Positions 6,401 to 10,865 of a DNA stretch of 10,865 bases are shown piece by piece. Position 1 is the stretch's first letter; each line of letters starts with the position of its first letter. The DNA lies in assembly GCA_023443315.1 (NCBI GenBank), contig JAEZVA010000042.1, positions 1-10,865 of the forward strand, given 5' to 3'. The notes under the pieces are model-generated. The model saw only the letters and a program-made list of their open reading frames with translations. It was not told the origin of the DNA and ran no database searches. The translations under genes and the position numbers were made by a program. Source of the stretch: Bacillota bacterium (GTDB taxonomy: Bacteria > Bacillota > Clostridia > Oscillospirales > Ruminococcaceae).

Positions 6401-6853
6401 ATGATTATGAGAAAAATGGAACACCTCTCTCGCATACCCAGACCCCTTCGCATCGTACTCATCACGGTATTTGGGGTGCTAGCGGCGTGTGCGTTTGCGC
6501 TGTTGTTTGGTTTATTTGTGATGCTGCTTTGGAACTGGCTGATGCCCGGGTTGTTTTCACTACCATCCATCACCTATCTGCAGGCGGCGGGTATTGTTCT
6601 GCTTGCCCGTATGATCTTCGGTTTTGGCAGTGACCGCCACGCACCGTCTGAGGAAAGGAAAGAAAAATGCGAAGAAGAGCATTGGTACGGCGGCGAGCAT
6701 TGGCATGATTACCGCACCAAGTACGGCAACAAGGGCTGGCGCCACTACGATGCGTGGTGGAAACAGGAGGGTAAAAGCTCCTTTGAGGAATATATCAGCC
6801 AAATGGATGACAACGCAAAAGACGACGTTGCCGATACCCCACAGAATTCGTAA
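6401..6853 (+). CDS. Small two-helix membrane protein, putative sigma-factor partner
   Basis: A 150-residue protein with a short basic N-terminus, a long hydrophobic segment at about 18-48 ending in LLWNWLMP, a short LFSLPSITY turn, a second helix at about 57-75, and a polar tail of about 75 residues. The LWNWLMP...LP...QA-G core is a pattern I associate with small conserved membrane proteins of unknown function found beside sigma-70-family genes. The positive-inside rule places both ends in the cytoplasm. The tail is rich in Trp, His, Glu and Lys (EEHWYGGEHWHDY; GWRHYDAWW) and could bind the sigma factor or a metal; this is inference. No anti-sigma zinc-finger motif (HxxxCxxC) is present. 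AAAGGA (6391-6396) lies inside the end of the sigma gene; the in-frame ATG at 6407 is better spaced (10 bases) than 6401 (4 bases) and may be the true start. Confidence 0.75.
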   Translation: MIMRKMEHLSRIPRPLRIVLITVFGVLAACAFALLFGLFVMLLWNWLMPGLFSLPSITYLQAAGIVLLARMIFGFGSDRHAPSEERKEKCEEEHWYGGEHWHDYRTKYGNKGWRHYDAWWKQEGKSSFEEYISQMDDNAKDDVADTPQNS

Positions 6854-7016
6854 AACGGAGGTGCTCCACGTAGACCAAAAGACAGCGAAAAGGGACGCCT
6901 CTGCCATGGAGCATACCGCCAGCAAGGCGACCTACCTCTCGATGCAGCGTCTGGAAGAGAAGCCGCTATAGACGCTAGCATGCGGTACCTGTTTGCCACG
7001 AAAAAAAGCAACGAAG

Positions 7017-7059
7017 AACGCCGCCTTCTCCACGACTGATTGCGTAGGAGGCGGCGTTT
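7017..7059. terminator. Hairpin terminator between convergent genes
   Basis: AACGCCGCCT (7017-7026) pairs perfectly with AGGCGGCGTT (7049-7058) around a 22-base loop, between the convergent sigma-factor unit and the DUF2804 gene. The U-tract is short on the plus side (TTTA) and displaced on the minus side, with a run of Ts about 10 bases beyond the stem. It probably serves both directions but is weaker than the other terminators in the window. The surrounding 286-base gap (6854-7139) holds no convincing gene. Confidence 0.6.
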
Positions 7060-7139
7060 ATGTATTGTAGTTATTGGTCGATAAAAGTGTACCAAATACC
7101 AAATTAGCCATAGCATGTGACGGATAAAGCTAAACCTGC

Positions 7140-8174
7140 TTACCAGCGGTTCTTCACCTTTTCGGCAAAGCCGATCTTATCCTTAAACTTTAGTTCCGTG
7201 CCGTCCTCCAGCCTTGCGGTGCCGGAAAAACGCCCGAACACCTGATGCTGGTCGGAGCATAGCACAAGGGCGCTCATCTTTGCGGCGCGGTCAAGGATTG
7301 GCGTGAAGGTCATGTGCAGCGCGTCATCATCGGAGCCGATTACCCAGCTTTTTAGGTAATCGTACTGCCCATCGCGGTTTTTGGGGATATTAAACACCAC
7401 GCGACCTAGCTTTCTTGCGCGCCCGTTATAAAACAGCATGTTCTCGGTGGCGTGGGAGGTATCGCCAAAGCCGTAGCCGAGGTTAAACCCAAACGGTACG
7501 CCCTTATAAAGCCCTGACATGCTGCTCCAATACCAGGTGTTGCTGTATGTCCATACGCCGCGTCCCCAGTCGAGCGTACCGAAGGCGCTGTCCGGCGTAA
7601 ACTCATACACACTGCCGTTAAACTCTGCGCGCCCGCTTGCGCGCATGCAGTTTATTTTGCGGTTGTAGTAAAACGCCCGTTTTGCTTTGGGGAACGGAAT
7701 GGCGATGTTCATCGATTCCTGCGGCTCGTCGGTCAAGAGAATATCCGCCGTAAACGGTTTGCCATCCTTGAAGTTTTTAAACTCGCACTGCAGGTGACGT
7801 CCCTGCTCGGTGATGCGAAACGAAAAACGGCAGCGGTCGTTAGAGACTAAAACATCGCCGTCGCAGGAGCTGCTCGGCATACGAAAGCTTCCGCAGGGCA
7901 GCAGGGTGGTAACACTGGCCGTATGGTGATACGCGCGGTCAAAGTCAACCATGCTTGCGCTGATAAACCCCATATACCCGTTGTCCGAAACGGTTAAGGC
8001 AACTGCATAGTGGTCGTTGCAAACAAGGTAATAGTCCCACTCTTTGATGCGCAAACGCCCCGCCTTTACAGACTCGCGGTCGTACTCAAGCAATGGTGTC
8101 TTGCTGTAGCCCGCTGTGCTTAGCCTGCCTCGGGTATCCAGAAGCGGTGCGGATGCAGTAATCTCTTTTTGCAT
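7140..8174 (-). CDS. DUF2804 domain-containing protein
   Basis: A 344-residue soluble protein without signal peptide or membrane segment. It matches the DUF2804 family by its central signature, LDWGRGVW (201-208) followed by a Trp-rich stretch (TWYWSS, 213-218) and GFNLGYGFGDTSHATEN (229-245). The N-terminus has the family's LLDTRGRLSTAGYSKTP opening (11-27). The repeated short strands suggest a beta-rich fold. The biochemical function of the family is unknown to me and I do not assign one. The start is supported by an AAAGGGG site about 10 bases before the ATG at 8174. A good SigA promoter lies at 8225-8252. It appears to be a single-gene unit, convergent with the sigma pair and divergent from hsp20. 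Confidence 0.88.
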   Translation of the reverse strand: MQKEITASAPLLDTRGRLSTAGYSKTPLLEYDRESVKAGRLRIKEWDYYLVCNDHYAVALTVSDNGYMGFISASMVDFDRAYHHTASVTTLLPCGSFRMPSSSCDGDVLVSNDRCRFSFRITEQGRHLQCEFKNFKDGKPFTADILLTDEPQESMNIAIPFPKAKRAFYYNRKINCMRASGRAEFNGSVYEFTPDSAFGTLDWGRGVWTYSNTWYWSSMSGLYKGVPFGFNLGYGFGDTSHATENMLFYNGRARKLGRVVFNIPKNRDGQYDYLKSWVIGSDDDALHMTFTPILDRAAKMSALVLCSDQHQVFGRFSGTARLEDGTELKFKDKIGFAEKVKNRW

Positions 8175-8224
8175 TTCGTAACCCCTTTCCTGATGTTTTG
8201 CCGACTTAGTTACTTATTACTCTA

Positions 8225-8252
8225 ATTATACCAACTATTGCATAAAAAACAA
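8225..8252 (-). promoter_or_regulatory. Predicted SigA promoter for the DUF2804 gene
   Basis: On the minus strand TTGTTT (8252-8247) and a perfect TATAAT (8230-8225) are separated by 16 bases. Transcription would start near 8218, about 45 bases before the ATG at 8174. Confidence 0.6.
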
Positions 8253-8321
8253 GAATTATATCGAAATATTTTATATACTATTCTGATTTTAACGGAACTA
8301 TTGGGGTTTGAACACAGGTCT

Positions 8322-8348
8322 TTAGCACTCTCGTTTGTAGAGTGCTAA
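8322..8348 (+). promoter_or_regulatory. CIRCE element, HrcA operator
   Basis: TTAGCACTC (8322-8330), nine bases, then GAGTGCTAA (8340-8348) is an exact match to the CIRCE consensus bound by the HrcA heat-shock repressor. It lies about 190 bases before hsp20 and points to heat induction of that gene by release of HrcA, as for groESL and dnaK in many Bacillota. HrcA itself is not in the window. Confidence 0.95.
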
Positions 8349-8351
8349 AAT
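8322..8351 (+). promoter_or_regulatory. Possible hsp20 promoter embedded in CIRCE
   Basis: The left CIRCE arm contains TTAGCA (8322-8327). The right arm runs into TAAAAT (8346-8351), preceded by TGC, an extended -10 motif. The spacer is 18 bases. RNA would start near 8358 and leave a leader of about 178 bases. Bound HrcA would block both hexamers. An alternative promoter downstream, TTACAA (8363-8368) with 17 bases to CATAAT (8386-8391), has a weaker -35. Confidence 0.35.
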
Positions 8352-8414
8352 TAACATCCGTGTTACAAATCGTTGCTAATTTTTTCATAATCGGTGAGTA
8401 CAATATAGCTGTAA

Positions 8415-8486
8415 GGGGGAGTAAAAAGGTCGGACGACATACTGGTAAATCAGTCAAATGCTTGTTCTTTCCCGACCCGCTCTCCC
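8415..8486 (+). repeat. Bipartite stem-loop in the hsp20 5' leader
   Basis: GGGGGAG (8415-8421) pairs with CTCTCCC (8480-8486), and GGTCGG (8428-8433) pairs with CCGACC (8472-8477), giving 13 bp with one G-U pair and an asymmetric internal loop. A small ACTG/CAGT hairpin (8441-8454) sits inside. The structure would form in the untranslated leader about 50 bases before the hsp20 start. No U-tract follows it, so it is not a terminator. Confidence 0.45.
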
Positions 8487-8535
8487 GTTTCAATACATTG
8501 GTTAACTATACTACACTTAAAAGGAGGATTCTTGT

Positions 8536-8958
8536 ATGTTTAACCTTGTACCGTTTGAACGCCGGCAGCACAACGAACTCCGACGGCTGTTTGATGATTT
8601 TGAAAAGAATTTTTTTGGCGTAAGCGACAATTTTGCCGCATTTGGCACCGACATTGTGGACCAGGGCGACAACTATCTGCTCAAGGCGGATCTGCCCGGC
8701 TTTGCCAAGGAGGACATTGCCGTCAACATCGACGGCGACCGCCTGACCATCAGCGCCCAGCGCATTGAGGAACAGGAGGAAACGAGGGATAACTACGTAC
8801 GCCGTGAGCGCAGCAGCGGTACATTCTGCCGCAGCTTTGACATCTCGGGTATTCGTGCGCAGGAGATTACCGCCGAGTACAAAAACGGGGTGCTTTCGTT
8901 AAGTCTGCCAAAGGATAAAACCAAAACAGAGCGCAGCCGTCGGGTGGATATCCAGTAG
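8536..8958 (+). CDS. hsp20: Hsp20/alpha-crystallin small heat shock protein
   Basis: An ATP-independent holdase chaperone that binds unfolding proteins in the cytoplasm and forms oligomers. The 140-residue protein has the usual small-Hsp layout: a short N-terminal arm (1-35), an alpha-crystallin domain (about 36-130) with ADLPGF (51-56), RRERSSGTFCRSF (89-101) and AEYKNGVLSLSLPK (113-126), and a short C-terminal tail with VDI (137-139), equivalent to the I-x-I/V anchor used in oligomer assembly. AAAAGGAGG lies 8 bases before the ATG. Upstream is a perfect CIRCE operator, so heat induction through HrcA is expected, and the leader is structured. A strong terminator follows, so it is a single-gene unit. 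Confidence 0.96.
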   Translation: MFNLVPFERRQHNELRRLFDDFEKNFFGVSDNFAAFGTDIVDQGDNYLLKADLPGFAKEDIAVNIDGDRLTISAQRIEEQEETRDNYVRRERSSGTFCRSFDISGIRAQEITAEYKNGVLSLSLPKDKTKTERSRRVDIQ

Positions 8959-8985
8959 TCCCTCACTCGGTTTAGCGCAACACAA

Positions 8986-9017
8986 AAAAGGCGTCCCGCT
9001 TTTGTGGGACGCCTTTT
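8986..9017. terminator. Bidirectional intrinsic terminator between hsp20 and the PNPOx-like gene
   Basis: AAAAGGCGTCCCGC (8986-8999), a TTTT loop, and GTGGGACGCCTTTT (9004-9017) form a 14-bp stem with one G/T pair, flanked by As on one side and Ts on the other. It lies just after the hsp20 stop and between convergent genes, so it should work in both directions. Confidence 0.92.
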
Positions 9018-9075
9018 CATATGAAGCAAAGACAGTATTAGCTGGCAATTAACCAGTGTAACTGCAATTAGCCCT

Positions 9076-9543
9076 TTATACTAGCACAATATCGCCTACA
9101 AAGGGGCTGGACACCGCCGACTTTGACGCAAAGTCAATCACGTATTTTGTGTCGCCGCTAAATGCCACCGCTTGGCGCAGGGTGATTTTGAGTATACAGG
9201 TTCCGGGGTCGCTTTCGTTTACGTGGCGATCATAAAAGGCACAAAACACCTCTTTAAGCTCGTTAACCAGCTCTTGATTTTCCGGCGCAGTAGGGCTGCC
9301 TATGTTCTCAGCTGTACCACACGCGCAGAATAGATCCTTGCAGATGGAGACATAGGGGTTTTCTGTAACCTCCTGCATCTTATGCGTGGCGGTATGTGTA
9401 AGGATGTATACCGAACCATCCTTATAATAGCCGTCAACCATGCGCACGCTTGGCTGACCGCCCCGAGCCGTGGCAAGCGCCATCTGCACGTCACACCCAA
9501 ATTGCTGTTCTAGCAGCAGCAATGCTTCACAAAACTGTTCCAC
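9076..9543 (-). CDS. Pyridoxamine 5'-phosphate oxidase-like flavin protein
   Basis: The predicted 155-residue protein resembles the small split-barrel, FMN-binding proteins of the PNPOx-like superfamily. ALATARGGQPSVRMVDGYYKDGSVYILTH near the N-terminus (about residues 22-50) carries the family pattern of one strand, a G-x-P-x-x-R turn, and a second strand. THKMQEVTENPYVSIC follows as the usual K-x-x-x-I/V-x-x-N-P-x-V block. Many members have no known substrate, and true pyridoxine-phosphate oxidase activity should not be assumed. I place the start at the GTG at 9543 because AAAGGAG (9552-9558) is 8 bases upstream of it. An in-frame GTG at 9582 would add 13 residues but put that SD inside the gene. 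It is convergent with hsp20 and divergent from the flavoprotein at 9775. Confidence 0.8.
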   Translation of the reverse strand: MEQFCEALLLLEQQFGCDVQMALATARGGQPSVRMVDGYYKDGSVYILTHTATHKMQEVTENPYVSICKDLFCACGTAENIGSPTAPENQELVNELKEVFCAFYDRHVNESDPGTCILKITLRQAVAFSGDTKYVIDFASKSAVSSPFVGDIVLV

Positions 9544-9568
9544 AACCAAAGCTCCTTTATTATTCCAA

Positions 9569-9596
9569 ATTATACAAATCACAATATACCATTAAA
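9569..9596 (-). promoter_or_regulatory. Possible promoter for the PNPOx-like gene
   Basis: On the minus strand a perfect TATAAT (9574-9569) lies 11 bases before the AAAGGAG ribosome site. The best-spaced -35 is TTTAAT (9596-9591, 16 bases), which is weak. A short leader of about 20 bases would result. Confidence 0.35.
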
Positions 9597-9682
9597 GCAA
9601 CATAAAGTACACAGGTTTTTTAAAACTTGTTTATAAATAGAAAATATGACTATATTTTTACAATAATTTCTTACTCATCTTT

Positions 9683-9722
9683 GTGATATTATCACGGTAT
9701 TCTTATCGTTTTTACCGTAAAA
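9683..9722. promoter_or_regulatory. Paired 13-base palindromes upstream of the CoA-disulfide reductase-like gene
   Basis: GTGATATTATCAC (9683-9695) and TTTTACCGTAAAA (9710-9722) are both perfect odd-length palindromes, with centres 27 bases apart. ACGGTA (9694-9699) and TACCGT (9713-9718) also pair across them. They lie in the divergent gap between the PNPOx-like gene and the flavoprotein and are candidate operators. The first resembles TGTGA/TCACA-type sites (CRP/FNR, Rex) but does not fit their usual spacing. No strong -35/-10 pair for the plus-strand gene was found. Confidence 0.35.
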
Positions 9723-9774
9723 TAAGTATATCTATTTTCGTGATTTTTGGTGCTAAGTAGAAAGGGCGATAAAA

Positions 9775-10865
9775 ATGAGTAAGGTACTAATTGTGGGCGG
9801 TGTGGCGGGTGGTGCGTCGGCTGCGGCGCGCCTTCGCAGGCTGGATGAACAGGCGGAGATTATTCTGTTTGAACGTGGGGAGCACATCTCGTTTGCAAAC
9901 TGCGGGCTGCCGTATTACATCGGCGGAGAGATTACCGAGCGTTCCGCGCTCACCCTACAAACGCCCGAGAGCTTTCGCGCGCGCTTTCGTGTGGATGTTC
10001 GGGTACAAAACGAGGTCGTCGGTATTGACCCCGTCGGCAAACGCGTTACCGTCAACAACCGAAAAACGAAAGAGACGTACACCGAGTCTTACGATCAGCT
10101 GGTACTATCCCCGGGAGCCGAGCCGATTCGCCCGCCCTTTGAGGGCGCAAACGGCGATAAGGTGTTTACCCTACGCAATATCCCAGATACCTATCGCATC
10201 AAGGATTATATCGATACCCATAAGCCGAAAACCGCCGTTGTAGTGGGCGGTGGCTACATTGGTGTAGAGATGGCAGAAAACCTGACCCATTCGGGGGTAA
10301 AGGTCACCATCGTGGAGCTTGCCGACCATGTGATTGCCCCGCTCGATTACGAGATGGCGTGCGACGTGCATGGTCATATGCGCGAAAAGGGCGTAACGCT
10401 GATGCTTGGGCAGGGTGTAACCGCCATTGCCGATGTGGGCGAAACGCTGAAGATTACGTTAAACGACGGTGAGCTTTACGCCGACATGGCGGTGCTGTCT
10501 GTGGGCGTCCGCCCCGAAAGCGGGATGGCAAAGGCGGCGGGTCTTTCGGTTAACGCGCGTGGTGCCATTCTCGTCAATGAGCACATGCAGACCTCAAACC
10601 CCGATATCTACGCCGTGGGCGACGCGGTGGAGATTACTGACCTCGTCACCGGGCAATCGGGCTATATTCCGCTTGCGGGGCCTGCAAACAAGCAGGGGCG
10701 CATTGCGGCCGACAACATCGCGGGGATTCAAAGCGTTTACAAGGGGACGCAGGGCACGGGCATCCTCAAGTGCTTTGACCTAACCGTAGGCACCACCGGC
10801 ATCACCGAACAACGCGCCCGACAGCTGGGGCTTGATTATGAAAAAAGCTACACCTACTCCGCATC
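9775..10865 (+). CDS. CoA-disulfide reductase-like FAD/NAD(P)H oxidoreductase (3' partial)
   Basis: The 363 visible residues belong to the pyridine nucleotide-disulfide oxidoreductase family. The FAD-binding Rossmann motif is GGVAGGASAA (8-17). The single redox cysteine is Cys43 in FANCGLPYYIGG, the position and context of the active-site Cys43 of CoA-disulfide reductase. The NAD(P)H Rossmann motif GGGYIGVE is at 158-165, and the second FAD motif YAVGDAVE at about 279-286. Such enzymes reduce CoA disulfide or persulfide, or act as NADH oxidase, in thiol redox balance. The 3' end is missing, so I cannot see whether a rhodanese domain follows, which would indicate a CoA persulfide/polysulfide reductase. 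The start has a GAAAGGGCG ribosome site about 9 bases upstream. Two palindromes upstream suggest dedicated regulation. Confidence 0.9.
   Translation, partial: MSKVLIVGGVAGGASAAARLRRLDEQAEIILFERGEHISFANCGLPYYIGGEITERSALTLQTPESFRARFRVDVRVQNEVVGIDPVGKRVTVNNRKTKETYTESYDQLVLSPGAEPIRPPFEGANGDKVFTLRNIPDTYRIKDYIDTHKPKTAVVVGGGYIGVEMAENLTHSGVKVTIVELADHVIAPLDYEMACDVHGHMREKGVTLMLGQGVTAIADVGETLKITLNDGELYADMAVLSVGVRPESGMAKAAGLSVNARGAILVNEHMQTSNPDIYAVGDAVEITDLVTGQSGYIPLAGPANKQGRIAADNIAGIQSVYKGTQGTGILKCFDLTVGTTGITEQRARQLGLDYEKSYTYSA

Larger units (their letters stand above)
8175..8535. other. Divergent regulatory region between the DUF2804 gene and hsp20 (361 bp)
   Basis: This gene-free stretch holds the minus-strand promoter of the DUF2804 gene (8225-8252), the CIRCE operator and possible overlapping promoter of hsp20 (8322-8351), a bipartite stem-loop in the hsp20 leader (8415-8486), and the hsp20 ribosome site AAAAGGAGG (8519-8527). 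Short open frames across it overlap these signals and look spurious. Confidence 0.75.

Noticed and set aside
6906..6971. Short 21-residue open frame (MEHTASKATYL...) after the membrane protein gene
   Set aside because: It has only a loosely spaced AAAGGGA and no recognisable features; too weak to call a gene.
6560..7116. Minus-strand open frames of 121 and 123 codons across the membrane protein gene
   Set aside because: They overlap the sigma-linked gene antisense, cross the terminator hairpin, and show no family motifs.
9544..9582. GTG at 9582 as start of the PNPOx-like gene
   Set aside because: The well-placed AAAGGAG lies inside this extension and serves the GTG at 9543.
9791..10243. 150-codon plus-strand open frame at the start of the flavoprotein gene
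   Set aside because: An Arg/Pro-rich out-of-frame shadow; the frame from 9775 carries the FAD and NAD motifs.

Overview
The window looks like chromosomal DNA of a low-to-mid GC Bacillota, most likely a spore-forming Clostridia; an Oscillospirales/Ruminococcaceae-type lineage is my inference. Reasons: strong AGGAGG-type Shine-Dalgarno sites, A-rich SigA-like promoters, a perfect HrcA/CIRCE operator, a YtvI-type sporulation membrane protein, and a ThrR/PheB-type ACT regulator next to hom. Coding DNA is clearly richer in GC than the AT-rich intergenic gaps. I see no phage, transposon, CRISPR, rRNA or tRNA signature.

Layout. (1) 1-1028, minus: YtvI/AI-2E-family permease, C-terminus cut by the window edge. 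(2) 1029-1646: divergent, AT-rich, gene-free region with a promoter for each side and a strong hairpin in the permease leader. (3) 1647-5633, plus: aspartate-family amino acid operon, ACT-domain regulator (thrR/pheB type), hom, thrB and lysC, closed by a clear intrinsic terminator. (4) 5851-6853, plus: a sigma-70-family factor in tight coupling with a two-helix membrane protein, probably its regulatory partner. (5) 7140-8174, minus: a DUF2804 protein, convergent with the previous pair. (6) 8322-8958, plus: perfect CIRCE operator and an Hsp20 small heat shock protein with a structured leader, ending in a bidirectional-looking terminator. (7) 9076-9543, minus: a pyridoxamine-phosphate-oxidase-like flavin protein. 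(8) 9775-end, plus: CoA-disulfide-reductase-like flavoprotein, 3' truncated, with two short perfect palindromes in its promoter region.

How the genes work together. LysC phosphorylates aspartate at the pathway entry, Hom makes homoserine and ThrB makes O-phosphohomoserine. The ACT-HTH protein at the head of the operon probably senses an amino acid and controls it. Threonine synthase (thrC) and aspartate-semialdehyde dehydrogenase (asd) are not in the window. lysC carries an excellent internal Shine-Dalgarno site and an in-frame GTG at codon 246, so it probably also makes a separate regulatory (beta) subunit, as in Bacillus subtilis aspartokinase II. The other half of the window is a set of small stress or redox units (sigma factor with membrane partner, Hsp20, two flavoproteins).

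Nothing here is clearly a new biological system. The best leads are the internal lysC start, the sigma/membrane-protein pair, the CIRCE element whose arms double as promoter hexamers, and the structured hsp20 leader.
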